Source: Symsagittifera roscoffensis (taxonomy: Eukaryota; Xenacoelomorpha; Acoela; Convolutidae). From it: a DNA stretch of 64,000 nucleotides. Made by a program: the position numbers and the translations under genes. Below, piece by piece: positions 46,901 to 61,900 of this stretch. Under the pieces are notes generated by a model that was not told where the DNA came from, searched no databases, and was given only the letters and a program-made list of their open reading frames with translations. The stretch lies in assembly GCF_963678635.1 (NCBI RefSeq), contig NC_087065.1, forward strand, positions 51,456,173 through 51,520,172, given 5' to 3'. Positions within the stretch are counted from its first letter, which is position 1. Each line of letters starts with the position of its first letter.

Positions 46901-49900
46901 TTCCAGATAAAAAATTTATTGATTGAAGTTTGTTCCAAAAAGTCTTACATTTAAACTTGCTGCCCGTGGTTCCATGTATATAATATTTTTCCGACTAAAA
47001 TTATTATAAAATTTTTGTTTGGCTCTTATTTTAATGGACTCAAACGTATTGAATCAAACATGCGTTTAGGTAACGCCTCCTATGAGCGGAAAAACCTATG
47101 ATCTTCACGTCAAGCAAAAATTCCCTCGCCCAATAATTGTCATAGTTTTTTGTCAGAAAAAAAACCACGCACAAAAACAGCGTCATCAAAAAATCCAAAA
47201 GAAGCATGTAGTTCTTAAACATGGGGAACAACAGCGGTTTGCCGTGATGAGCTGTACAGCTCTTGTGTTGGTCCTTTCCCCCGTGGATAAATGGTCTTAA
47301 AAAAGCAAAACAAATAGCTCTTTCATAAGTTATTTTTTAAAAATACTTTGGAGACTAAGTATATGCAAAAATGATCTTTAGTATTGACAGCTATCATTGA
47401 CAATTTTCAATCTTGATTAAAATTTAAAGATTTCTACCTTTTTTAGAAAACTAATTGTAATTCTGACAAAACAGCAGCAAAAGTTTACGTTTAAAACTTT
47501 TTGAACAGTTTTTTTGAAATTTTTGATACTTCAATAAAAGATAAAAGTTACAAAAAATTCAAAATTCTTTAAGTTTCTCTGAGAAAAAAAATTGTATAAT
47601 TTTTCTTGAGTGATCATCAGCCAGTAACAAGCCTGACAGTCTTTTAAATACAAAATTTGGTGGTCAATATGCAAGCAGCACAGATTGTTTTGATCATTTT
47701 TCGAGGTTTAGTCTTCAGCTAATAATTTTAGATTTTTTATATTACTTTCTAAAACAAGTTAAAAGAAAACAAGAACTATCAGCTCTTTGTTAAATTTGAG
47801 CCTGACTAGCAAAATTTTCAGACAAAAGTTTGTTTTTTACCTTCAATTTGATGGCATTTTGATATGGTGTGAGAAATATCGCGAAGAAAATCTCTTGAAG
47901 AGAACTTAAAACCTAATCACCTGCATGTTTTCTGTGAAATAATATCAAAAAAAATCTTGCAAATATTCTAAGTGACGATACTTTTATCGAACATCCGCAA
48001 ACAGATATATATTGAAAAAAAAACATCGATGAGCTATTTTTTCATACAACTCACTGTTGTTTTACTATTAAAAATGCAAGCTAATTTTTTTCGAGGCTGA
48101 ATTAACTCGACATTGAAATTTTTGATACTTCAATGAAAGGTAAAAACTAAAAAAGAATCCAAAAGTTCTTGAGCTTTATCTGACTAAAAAAATGGTTTAA
48201 TGTTTTTTTTGTGTGATAATCAGCCAGCAACAAACCTGTAAGTTTTTCAAAAAACAGAATAGGCGGCCACTGTGCGAGTAGCGCAGATTGATCTGATCGA
48301 GGTTTAACTAAAGTCTTCACCCAATAAACTTTCATGTTTTAGTACCCTTCAAAGCATGAAAAAAGTTTTATTTCAATACCTTTTTAAAATGATTTACAGT
48401 TCGCCAAAAAAAAACAGTTCCCACTAAATTGGCCGCTGTTTGCTACATTTGAGTCTGAATAGCAAAAATTTCTTGCAAAATATCGTTTTAATCTTTTTTT
48501 TTCGATAGCATTCTGATGCGTTTGAAAAACAAATCACGGGTGGAAACGCAATAATGTTACACAAAATATAATCCCCAACAAGTTTTTTTTGAAACCTTCA
48601 AATTATCTATCAAACATCCAAAAATAGCACAAAAATGGCTCCAGTAAATCTTTTTCATGTATAAAGTATCTCAAATTCTCCGATTATATCAGAAGGGCGG
48701 CTGCAATCTCTTCAACAGGATTCATTAAGGTAAAAAATTATTTGCCAACGAGGACCTAAAAAACTTTGTCAACACAAACCAGCTCAATTTTGAAATAATT
48801 ATCAGCTTCAAAAAGCTCGAGCGTTAGTTTTTTCTTTAAATCTCGATCGATTTTGATGAAATTTGAACTCTTCGTTTGTTGATATTTTATTGCCAATCCT
48901 TATTTATGTTCAGCCACAATTTAGGACAATCAAATACTTCATTTGAACTAGTTTCAAAGTTCGTAATTTAAGCTTAAAAGGCAAAATAGTGAAAAAGAAA
49001 AGTTGATCTTTCTCAATTTACAAAACATAGACAATTCATCTAACTTTATAGTCATGAATTGTGGTTCATTTTATTTTAGGCTATATTTTATGATCATTTT
49101 GCACTTCGGAGCTCAAATTTCTTACTCCAGGCGTATTCTCAATGAAGAAACCAGACAATTAACAACAACAACACTGCCTTCGCCCAGTTTTGTTCCAATT
49201 CCTGACGAGAGGCGAGAACCACATACGAATCCGTTTGCATTTAGACCGCCAAGATATGTCCCCAGACCGAGTAGATTCTCAGATCGGGACGGAAGGGGTT
49301 GCTTTTGAACTGTGTTCATGCCTATTTTGTTATAACAGAACTCATAATTGAATGATGCTTTAAATTAAATATAAAGTATAAAATATGACTAGAGTTCAGT
49401 ACAAATGAGGATTTACAAAATTTGGGTCTATTCTGTTACAGGCCCGTTTTATCAAATTTTTGAATATCCGGAATTTTCACTGAAACTAATTTGAACTAAT
49501 CAGGTTTGAGCGTTATGGTTCAGTGAAAACAGTTTGAAAAAAGAGCAGCTCTGGGACGTATAACAGAAAATGCCCCAAAACTTATAGGTTATAATTTTAA
49601 ATCAGGCAAATATAAATTCCGTGCTCTTTTTAAACACAGAGTAGACCAAACCTACATATTATGCTTTCTGTTCGGGAAAACATGATAACGTTTAAAAGAA
49701 TTTTATACAAATTTAGATGCAAGCACTTTACCTAAAGGTAGAGTTCAACTTAACTCTTTTGCAATTGGCAAAGTAAACACTTAAATTGGATCCCATGTAC
49801 ACCAAAATTCTGTTTTAAAACAAATTCCTCGATTTTTTTTAGGTAGTTTGTTGTAGTATTCCATTTTTCAAGCTTTGCTTTAAGAGCTTGCCTCAAAAAT

Positions 49901-52900
49901 GTGCAAAAAAAATCAAACTTCGTGTCATTTGCAAAAAACCAAAATTCGTGTCAGGGGCTGATCTAAGATTTTCATAAAAACGGTTTGAACATAAAAAACT
50001 TAAAATTTTGTTAGGGCCAAATAAAATAAGTTCGTATAAAAATTGTGATGAACATTGTGAGGTTAACAGTCAAAGCAGAAACGTCTAACAGAAAAACGCA
50101 GAAAAAAAAGTTTTGCAAAAAGTGGTACTATACATCTCACATGTGTTTTACTAAAAACGACCGCTCTTTGCTAAACTATACGACCGATAAAATTTGTTTC
50201 AAAAAAGGAGCCGAAATTCTCGAACAAAAAGAGGAGTAAAAACGCTCGGGGTGGTTTTTTTGACACCATTTTCATAAAACTATTTGCTCCCTCGGTTGAT
50301 CGATACTATTATTTGCATGGGCCCAACTGGTTGTGCGCGCCATTAGTATCCTGCCACGAGTCTGTCTAAACTGCTCGTTTTATGTTTTATTCATGGCAAA
50401 TTAACCCGCACTGCATTGAAATGAGGTAATAAACTAATCGATTTTTTTTTAAATTCTATACACGACTTAAAAATTAACACTCAAAACTTCATATTATTAG
50501 ATAAAGTTTTGCCAAATTTTAGTTTACCAAAAGCTATTCAGGACCAATTAAAGAGCATTCGGAACATTGAGGGTTTTGCTTTGATACGAGCAGTCTTGTT
50601 TTTGCATTTAGTCCGGTTTTTAGTTTGCAAATTGGATCAAAATTGCTAATGAAAGCAAAATATTTAAAACATAAACAAGCCAATTCTCATCAGAAATTTT
50701 GCCTTCGCGCCGATTTTTGTATAAAAACCCACAGTTTAATTGACAACATAATTTGAAATTGTTAAATACAACTGATTCGATTATTTGAAAATTGATGGTT
50801 AGTAAGCAAATTGACCAAAAAATTTGAATCAATGATTCCATGGGATGCTTTTCAGTTTTGTTTCATGATTTTGAAAAACCCGAGCTTTATAATTGGGACC
50901 GTATTGGTCCTAACAGTTTTTTTCTAGCTTCCCATTTTGTATTCTTTATTGAGGCATATTTTACTTAAAAAAATTTACTAGGAAGCAATTATTTTGAACC
51001 AAAAAGTGTCGCTTGGTCAGTTTAACTGATCTGGCTGCTTTTAAAAGCCAATTGTTGTGCATAAAATGTTCCGACCAACAAAATCAACAAAAAAAAATTC
51101 TTTAATTTTCTTTTCCAAGTTAGTGTCGTTTTTAGTAGGTGACATGATTCAGGAGATGTGCAATTGGAAGCATAGTGAATTAGTACTCAAAGGTTTTTGT
51201 CTTTGAAAAAAAAATGTTTTCAAAAATAAATAAAAAACTAAAAACTAAAATAATTTTTCTTGATTTTCATAGAATTTTTTTTTGACAAATTAATGCTGTT
51301 TAAATGATCCAAAATAGTTTATTCTATAGTAAATTTATTTTTCAACTCTAGAAGTCTATAAAGTAGTAAGTTTTCATATAACGCGCGTTTCTAGATTGCA
51401 TTACTGGTTCGGAATTAGACTAAATCTAAGAAAAAAATTCAGACAGTTTTTCTTGACCTTGGGACAATTTTTGATAATTTCTTATTGTCGTTCAAATGCC
51501 GACTGAAATGCCCCAACATCATAAACCAACCGACTCATTCCGATGACTAATTGTGTTTCCTGATTTTGCGTAGTAGAAAACAAAATGAGAAAAAACTAAA
51601 ATACACTCACATACCGAGTTTCTCTCCCTTTTCAATTGTCGGAAGAATGAGACGAAAAACTGGCACAAATTTATCCGGCCGAAAAAATTTATCTGGCGTC
51701 AAAAATGGACCGAGTAGTTTAATAAGATATTACTCTTTGAGTTAGTCCGCCTGAACATAACTAATCTGGCGCGACAAAAAAAATCTTGGAAATACCATAA
51801 AATTAATAACCAAGATTCAAAAAAATTGATTTTAAACGTCCCCATCCCATGACAAGGAAGCGCTAAATGAAGCTTCCAAAATTAGTTCTGGAATATTGTT
51901 GAAATTTACGCTTCCTAAAATAAATATTTTTATGAGATCTACTCACTTCTCTTAAAATTTGTTGAGCTACGTGAGGGGCTCACTTTGACATAGTTATATC
52001 GGTGATCAACTGGTTATTTTTGGCGTAATTTTTGATTAAATAAGAAAAGCCAAAATGACCCATTTTTAGGTAAAATTTTGGACCCCAATTTCGCAAAACA
52101 AATTATACCATATTAATTCTTTTAAAATTTTAAGCAAGTTTTGTTTTCACGAGTTTTCACTTAAACTCAACCCAATTTGAGAAAAACGCGTTTTAAGTTT
52201 CAAGTTTTGTCCGGTTAATTTAAATCAGCACTGTAGTGGAATCTTATTGACTAAAATGACTACTAAAATGACCACTTATTGACTATTCGGACCCTCTGCT
52301 ACTCTCCTTGTTGAACTATACAATAATTTTCTTTATAGAGAAATTAAGCTTACCTCCATCCACTGCGCTTCAAAATGTCTCCGAGGACTCTTTCAGCTCT
52401 AAAATAAATATTTGATCTAAATTTAATTTTGAAGCAATTTTTTCGGCGACTAACAAGGATTTTGATTCACAGCAATAAATATTTATTTGTATCACATCAA
52501 AAAAAAATAGAAGCGAATATTCATACACGGCTAAAAAATTATGTCTAGACATCGTTTTCGGACGCAAACTTGCATATATTGGCAGGATTTAAAGTTGCGA
52601 CAACATTGACTCAGAACAGAGACTAAAGTTCGAGAACTGGGTCGCAAAAGTCTGGGCGTTTTCAATGCATGTCGCCAAAGTCTAGACATAAAGCCGCAAA
52701 AGTCTCACATGAGTCCCAAAAATCTTGACATAAAGTCGCAAAAGTCTGGAAAGTCTTAAAAATCTGTACAATATGTTGCGAGTTTGTGGAAGTTATTTTG
52801 CGACCATGCTTTCTTTGGCGCAACTTTCAAAGTCTTGAAAAAACTCTAAATCGTTTTTTAAACAATGGTTTTAAAGAAATTATTTTTTTAAAAAGGTTTC

Positions 52901-55900
52901 AGAAGAGATATCCAAAACTAAAAAAAAATACTGAAAAAAAAATGAATTTATCATCTTTCACGTGTGCCAGAGGTTTTTTAGTAGGTAACAATTTTTCAGA
53001 AAATTTTTCCTGAATGAGTGTTAAGTGTTTTCAGGCTTATAATCAAGCAAGTACAACATGACGCAATCTTAAGCCTGAGAGGACGGCATTAGACCGAGTA
53101 GTCAGTTTTCGAAAAAAAAAATAGACAAAAAACATCCAAATTAACTAGGCTGGGTCTTAGTAGGAAAATCGTACTTTTTTGACACAAACTTTTCTAGAAA
53201 TTTTCCACTTGCAGGAGAATTGAGTCTACAATTGTGTGGCTAAGAATGATATCCTTCATTGTAAAATGGAACAACTTTTGCTAAATTGACGCATTCTCTG
53301 AAAATTGAATTTTTTTAATCAATTAAATGAGTGCAGGAGTTTTGGATCGATTTAGTGGTTTTAGACAAAAAGTTGTTTAAATTAAATCTAATTTTGCTGT
53401 ATTAAAGTTTTAAGTCTATCAACCTCTGTTACTCATACAGGTAAAATGGCAAGAGTGTCTGTATAAAACAGTCCCATACAAAACAGGTCCAATACAAAAC
53501 AATGCCGAAAACTATGAAAATGAACAAAAAACAGTCCGATACAAAACATTCCGGAAAACAGTCCCAAGTAATAATTGTTTTAACGAGCCGGTAGACCGAG
53601 AATTGTCCTTTGTTAAACAAACGTAAAGACTAAAATAGTGACCGCTGCAGTCGCGCCAACGTCTTGCGAGCTTGCCAACAGAGTGTAGGACTTAATACGA
53701 AATTTAGAGCCGGTTATCGCCTTAAACCGGTGGACCTTAAGCCTATGATTTCAATTTCTGTTTCATTGATTTAGTTTACATTGCGCCTGTTTTTCGTTTT
53801 AGCAAGCTTTTCCACTTAATGTTGACAAAAAATTTAGAATTATTTTTCACCAATGAATCTCGATCTTGCGCTATTTATCAGTTTTGTTTCCACTTTTCAC
53901 TTAAAATTTTTTAAAAAAGCAATATTTTGCCGTCTTTGTTGATACAATTACAGTTTTTGTTTCAGTGAATGTTTTTCTTAACCAAAAATGTCTGATTGTT
54001 TTCTATCATTTAGAGTTTAAACTTGGTTATAAATCCAAGTCGTTTTTTCAGGTTGATTGCCGTTTTCTTGAGAAGGAGCTAGTACAAATTAGAAACTCGT
54101 AAAAATCCATCTTTGGCGTTGAGTCTCGTGTTTAAAGCTACTGTGTATGCTTCTCCATAGAGCTGATGTGCTAAAAAGCCTCAAGTCCAATTCCAATAAA
54201 CTTTCGAGTTTTAATAAATTTTTTTGATAAATTATTCTATTTTAATTGAGAGTTAACGGAATTGATTTATATAGCCTAAAGAAGTACAACAAGGTCTTCC
54301 ACGTGAGACTTTTGGACATCTAGCGTTTTATAATCAACTGAACTAGGGGGTTTTTACAGCTTATTTGCCAAATCTCCACAATGTCTTCTAATTATTCAAT
54401 GGTGGTTTTTTGAATATTGCTGTATTTTGTTTTGCAGATTTTTTTGAATAAATTTTTTACTCAGAAATACACCATGATATCCGATATTTTAAACCAGAGC
54501 TCTCTAATTGAAAACTATATTGAGCATTTTTGTTGTCAAACGCAGGAAAAGTTATAAGTATGTTCAACCATTCAGACCAATTTTATCGCAGATTCTTTCG
54601 AAATCTGTTTAACAATTTGAAAAAAGCAACAAGACTGCTCGTATATCAGGGCAAAACCCTGAATGTTCCGACTCGACGGTCCCTTAATTTATATCAAATA
54701 GTTTTTGGAAAAAAAAATATTGAAAACCTATACATTTTAGACAATATCAAAGTGTTAATTTTTGAGTCGTACGAAATTAATACGAACAATAAGCTAGCCT
54801 CAATTCAATTGTGTTGTGCGGGATAATTCACCAGGCATAAATAATTCGCGTTACACTCTCAGAGTTATGAAGAAACTCTTCAAAGCGCGGATAATATAGT
54901 CCAGAACATGGCCAATTTGGCAATTTTCAACCCCCAGATTTTTACAAGAAAGAATCGAAGGTGAAATATCTTCTTACATTTGAAATCAAGAAGTCGATAT
55001 TTTCAATGGGGTATAAAATTTTTTTTTTGAAAATTGTTATTTCGATCGGTGGAAATTGACTGAATAAAAAAACCATACCGAGCATTAATATTCCGTTTTC
55101 TTCGAAAGTGGGAACAACAATGATTAGTCACATTGAAGCATTTTTTTCAGAGCCAGAGTTCTTAAAATGATTTTTAGTTGCTGGACAAAAAATATTCGAT
55201 ATCTACTGTGAAAAAGAAAACGAGACCCTTTTAGCTTAGAAAAACAGTCCCGTCATTTTTAATGAGTGCTTTCGACAACATTGCTTAAGCGTGAAGTCAC
55301 TTTAGAATACTCAATATTTCTTTCAAGTACTTTGAATACATTTGTTAATTAACGCCATTCCAAAAGTTTTGATTTTAAAAAAAGTATTCAAATAATCAAC
55401 ACTCTAGCAAAATTTGGAAGAAACCAAAATATTCTGAAGACAAAAAAAACGTGATCAAAAAACGTGATCAAAAAACTGCTAGTGTTAACCTTGTTATGAC
55501 TCAATTGAAACTAGGAAAAAGAAGCAAATAGTTCGATGACCAGTAGCGGATTTAGGGGGGACGGACCATCCCACTCAGGAATTCGACCCCCTGCCGTCCC
55601 AAAGGGACCACCTTTGAACTATTTTGAGATATCAATTTTTGGTTCCAATATAAATGTACCTTTTTGATGGGGGAGCGCGCCGAAAAAACGCGATTTTTTG
55701 GTAGAAATTTTCCAAAAATTGCATTAAAACATTTTTTTTGGCCTGTTTTTTGTAAAAGTTGCCTGTGGCGCAGACAATTTGGTCAATCTAAGGTCTTTAT
55801 AGTGATTTTGAAGGGCTCAGAAAATCAATTTGGTCCATCTAAAAAAAGTTGAGAAAAAGTTCCCCGTCCCCCTCCCCCCTCGAGAAATTCCTAGATCCGC

Positions 55901-58900
55901 GCCTGTCGATGACTATTCATGTGGCAAAGAACAGTCAGAAATTTTAGAATTGCCTTTAATCATTTTTAAAGTAGTTTTCACATTGGTTTTACGTTTATAA
56001 ACCAGTTATGATTTGCTGAGTTTGGTGACGTCGTTTGTTGTCCGACTTGTGTATAGGAGAACAGAAGAAATTTTCGAATTAAAAATAAGCCCTTCGAATA
56101 GTTTTTAGTTTCCAGATATGGGTATGATATGTTCTAACTGATTATCAGTTCACTGTTCTGACTCCAATTAGGCCTTCAGTGTACCGTGTGGGGGCGGGCA
56201 CTTTGGTCCCTCGTTTCTATGTGTCAAATCTTTCCGAAAAAAACACTATAATTTTGATAAAATTTTGATACTCTAACCTGAAAGTTTTGTCAAATCTGTT
56301 TGTTCTAGGGTCTCTACAAAACTCAAATATTCAAAATGTCCGACCCAAGAAGAACGGGAAAACTTCGGGTCAAAAGAAAACTACCTTGTTACAAATTGCT
56401 CCAACTTTTGTCATTTCTGCCGAAGGATCGGGTTAGCAAATCCCCTTTATTAAACAGACTCACTTTCCACCAGCGTACATTTCGGATGTGTCGAAGTAGT
56501 TCACTCCAGCTTCATATGCTGTGTGCACTAGTTTTTCAGCAACCTGCAAGAAATATTTAAGAATCGCACATAATTTTGGGATATTGATTCTGTTGTTGAA
56601 AATTTTTCTAAGCAGCTTTTTGGATTTTGACAAATGGAATACTCTAAATTTGCCGGATGCAACGTGTATTACAACTCTAAGCTCAGTCTTAATGTGCTCG
56701 CCTACTTCTGAATGCCACAGACATCTCTTTACTTTTGCTGGAATTTGCTGGAAGTCTTTTTTTTGCCGGAATTTGGAGAAAAAAGATGTCTACACAAAAT
56801 TCTGACTCAATTTTTTGGAAAATTTTGACAAGCAGTCGCGTTTTTTCGCAGGGGGTCGAATCCCTGAGGGGGAGGGGGGGCGTTCGCGCTATCCCCCTCC
56901 TAAATCCGCCCCTGGTTCGAAATTTTTACTTGCCAGCCAAAATCCGCGTAGTGTATTTTTTGTCTTTCGTTTCCAATTCATAAGAAAGTTGCGGAGTCTT
57001 CCGCAAGTTTGATAGAATCCAGTGGCAATGTCCATGGAACCCACACAATTACCAAAGTACCCGAACTTGGCGTCATAGTGTGAAACATAATGCTGATTTC
57101 TATTGAAGTCTATAAAGTATTGAGTTGACCTCTACTTAGAAAATGAAGCCAGCTGTTTGAAAATAATTTGTTCAGCTATTTATTCAAGGTCACTTACTCC
57201 GTCGTCAATTTGATTGGCGAATGTGGCGAATGTTCCCAGCCCTACACATGATAGTTGAAGACCACTTTTGCCCAGAATTCTAAAACAGTGATTGCAACTC
57301 TCAGATTGGATTGAAAATTTTGTTGACTTTCTTATAGCTCAGTAATGTTAGTTAGTATTTTAATTTCGAAATCAGGCTTGCGTCTTTTTGGAGCCTCTTT
57401 ATCTTCGCAAATCCGGTAGCTTAATGGCCTGAACAAGCTGTTCTTTAGCAATGTTAGCAATGGCTAATTTGCATGAACTTCCCCCATTTTGGTATCAACG
57501 AACCTTCATTTTTTAAAAGATGCCTTCGCTGCGAGTTTATATTGATGGAAAAAGAGCGCAGGCCAAAAAACGGTAAAGTGTGTTTCTAAACAGCTAAAAA
57601 CAGTATGTTGAAAGTCTTCCGAGCGTTCGTCCAGTTTTTTGGACCACGAAAACTTTGACAGCATCAAAACCGAAACTACAGAAATACCTCCAAAAATATA
57701 TTCAAAACAGATTATAGATATGGAAGTTTGAAGTAATAATACCTGTATTGCATTTCAATTGGCTTTCCACTGCTTTTCGTAACGTGACACAATGTCTTCC
57801 GACTAGATTTCCTGTAGTCTAGACTTAAATTGTTCTGCGTCAGATAGAGACCAGAAGCCCCACACCCTATCCCCCCGACTATGCCCGTTCTACTTTTAGG
57901 GGGTTCGGTGAAAGAGTAGCTCCGGGTGGGGAATGATGACAGATATACGGAGGGGCGGGTCTGAAGGGGGGTCGAAGTGTGGTGAGGATTCAGGGCCACA
58001 ATTGGGGTGAACTGAGACTGAAACAAAACTCATTTTGAGTCAGCAAAAAAATTAATGTTAAGTAAGCAGCTCCGTTTTTTTTTCAACTACAGTTATAATT
58101 ACAAATGTACCAAAGAGAAAATTTTTTTTTATAAATAAAACTTTTGAATACATTATTCTTTTTTCTTGTAAGGGAAAAAATTGAACTGAGGAAGAATTGA
58201 GGATCGTGTCCATGATGATTAATTGATAAGCAAAAGCTCAAATGATGCTGAGCAGCGATTGCTGAGAGATTGAGACCGATCTGAGTCAGAGGCACAAAGG
58301 GTGAGGTCCCTACCACTCAGGAATTCGAACCCCCCCCCCCCACCACTATCCAAAGGATACTCGTACGGTTCTATTTTACAAGCCTCTATTTTCAATCAAC
58401 CAACGCCAAAAGACGCCTTTGACGCCGGGGTATTTTAATTTAAAAAGGCAAAAGTGCTGAAGAAACGTAATTAAATGGTCCAACCTTCCAAAAAAAGCCC
58501 TACAACGTAACTTTGACCGGCTGTTTAACAGGGAGGAAAAGATAATGTTCTGAGAAATCACGGAAATTGAAATCGACCAGACCCATGAAAAAGGGCGACA
58601 TAACTGATGGACGTTTTTTGAAAAACCGCATCGGGGAAACTTCTAGATCCGCACATGATCTGAAACGAGTGCTGACTAATCATTTCACCATTTAATTACA
58701 AAAAGTTTTTTGTTGCTTATCTCAATGAACTCTTTGCTGAGATGACTTTTAAATGATATCACGCTTGATCCCCGTGAGTAATCGGAGGTAATAGAATCCG
58801 AGCGGATAAAACGCCCTATATCATGAATTCGTTTCACTCAGTGTATCAAGATTTTTACGTCATTGCGTTTTGATTTTTGGTTTTATCTCTGGGATTAACT

Positions 58901-61900
58901 GCAGTATGCATTTCAAACAAAGTATGCATTTCGAACATAACGCACAAATAAATTGGCTTCCAAAAATTTTTTGTGGGATTGCATTTGAATGCTGATAATG
59001 ACCTTAAATTTTCTATCAGTTTTTTCATTTAAAACTGTTAGTTTTGCTTTGCTGTAATTGATATATTATCCGTAAAAAGAGTTTTTTTGCCCCTAAATCC
59101 ATTTGGGGAGGGGATTATAATACGATTAATCTCATCTCTGATCACAACTTAAGTGGCACTGTACAGATTCTTAAACAGTACTGTAATTTCACTGAAATCT
59201 TACTGCGACAACACTCTAAACGAGACCAATTTGGTATTAACTTCACATAACAAACATAGTCATTTTAGTAAAATACAATTTAGTCGCCTCTTTTGTGGCA
59301 CAATGTTGAATCAAAAAAATTGTAAATTGATGATTTGAAAAACAATATTGCTGTTCCGATCATTCGGGAAATAAGGAAGAATTTTGTCTTCGGGTGTGTC
59401 TTAGTTTTTTTTTTGTTTTCCACGCAAAATCAGCTTCCGCAAAAAATCATCGGAGAGTTGAGTGATATATCATTCTAAAACCCATTCAGTCGTGATTCGA
59501 ACGAAATTAAAAAATTTTCCAAGAAAAAATCCCGATGTCAAAATAAGGTTGTAAATTTTGGATTGAACGGCTTGAAATTTTGTTTTTTTTTGTCTTAATT
59601 TGAGCGAACCTATAAACTTAGTTTACTCTTAATTTTTTTTCGTTTTTCTTGTCAGTTTTATTCTACAGAAAGTGTTTTGTTTTGCTTTTTTTTACTCTGG
59701 TTGTCAAATATGCCTAATCTTCAGTTTTCGCTCAGATCTTTTTATCACACCATTAAGAGGCCAAACTGTGCATTTTGTGAATTGTAAATAGATTCCGCAA
59801 CAGGCCAAAATCAGATTTACCGCGGAAAATGTTGTTTTTCTTTGATATTCTTTATTGTTTTGGAGCCCACAAACAAATGGCTAAAACACTGTACATCTAA
59901 AAATTGCTCCAAAATTTGGCAAAATTGTGGAATCTGTAACAGTTTTGCGGAATCCTGAACCTTTTGTGGAATCCACAACTAAATAATAAGACATGTGTAT
60001 AGCAAAATAAAACAGAGCTGTTGCGAAATCCACAATTCTAAGCGAAATCCGCATATTGTAAGCGGAATCCGCAAAATATAAGTGAAATCCCCAATTTTAT
60101 TGCAGATTCCAGTTACGTATGTAAAATATATCTTTTACAACTAATTTATTTGATCAGCTACCGGTTGAATTACCAAATCTTCGATCTCAATGGCTGTCCC
60201 AGCAACACCCAACTGCGATCTCAATTCCTGTCAAACACCCAACTTCGATCTCAATTCCTGTCAAACACCCAACTTCGATCTCAATTCCTGTCAAACGCCC
60301 AAGTTCGATCTCAATTCCTGCTAAACACCCAACTTCGGTCACAGTTCCTGTCAACTTACTCCCAACTTCGATCTCAATTCCTGCCAACTTACACCCAACT
60401 TCGCTCTCAATTAAAGCAAACTGTACAAACTGGAGTGTTTCGATCGGTGATTGTGTTTCCAACGATCCCAAAAACTTGAAGAATATTTTCGGGTGAACAA
60501 TACTCAAGGTTGACATCCATTAATTTAATTAATCAATGTCTTAAGATTTGTTCGTGGATTCCGCTGACAATGGTTAAGCCCTAGTTTTAAATTACGCTTT
60601 GCTGTAGATAAAAATCATAATTCTAGTGTTTAATTGTTCGTATGCAAGTTCAATAATAAACAAAATTGTTTGAAATTTGTAGAATTCTCTTACCGTTACC
60701 GAATCCAGAACAGCAAGCTATATTCGCTTGTTGCAGAATCGGCAACAAAATAAATGCGGCGATATAATTTTCGTTAGAGGTGTTTGTACGCGGAATCCAC
60801 CGAAATTTTGTAAGTGGAATCCACTGGCTCTTTAGAACATCTTTAAAGGTTTGTCTCTGGAAACCAGGAACATGTTGACACAAAATATCGTGCGCTTATC
60901 CAATGCACAGTTTGGCCTCGTTATGACCACCCCAAAAAATCATTTATTCGAAAAAAATTTTGTAGTGTTTTTTAAGACTATGGTCAGAATATGCTGTGCT
61001 ATTTACAAAGTAACCGGCGGTCCTGGTTTTTTCTTTTTGTTTCATAAACATCTTTTCTTGCTGTTTCCATAGGTTCAAGTAGGGAGTGAACAGCGCAACG
61101 AATTGAAAATTATAATCGAAGTCTTGTTTAGTCGTTTATGGGCTTAAAAATTAGTTCATCTGTAGGATTAGTTGGCATAGCTTGCAGTAATTTGTCTGGA
61201 AAACAAATTTGACCACACCAGAACTCATCAGCTTGGAGAGAATTCTTTAAAAATTTTATTTTCATCAAGGAAACATGACTGGCATTGTTTTGAATCGATG
61301 CAACGCGTAACCACCTTCAGTGTTTTTTGATGTACTTGTATCAGCTGGAAAAAAGCGCCCTTTCATCATAGCTATTTCGCACTTATCGAGAGCGGCAACA
61401 ACCAAAATTCTTTATCAGTTACTTTAAATATAGCGAATGCGTAGGTAATTGGCTAATAGTTTTTCTTCGTTGGTTTTCTTTCGCTTCGCTTTACAGCAAA
61501 AGATGCATCCGTTCTCTTGAAGTCAAGAAAATATGATTTCAAAATTTAAAATTGCAGTTCGATTTACAATTGATTTGGCTTTAATATAATTTTTACGCCA
61601 CCCAATTTGACGATCTTTTGTGATACTTAGATATGCACAATATTTACGCTCAAATGTTTCCTAGGTGTCTATGCCGTTGATCTGAACTCAGTAATAACCA
61701 TATAGCTTTCTTGTTTTTTTTTTGCTCTAGATGATTACGTCCAATTATCGCTTTTTTATTGAATAATATGAACAAAAGCCAAACCACGGTTGAAAGATCT
61801 TCAATAACTTACCTTACAAGTTCCTTGCGACCTTCTTTCAGGCATCTCAAATTGGCCTAAATTATTCCTTGGAAACTTGAGTGGTAAAATTCTAATGTTT

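Noticed and set aside
60150-60516. 109-codon ORFs on both strands with a 10-residue repeat
   Set aside because: Both result from a 30-bp minisatellite whose period is a multiple of three; no start context, signal or homology.
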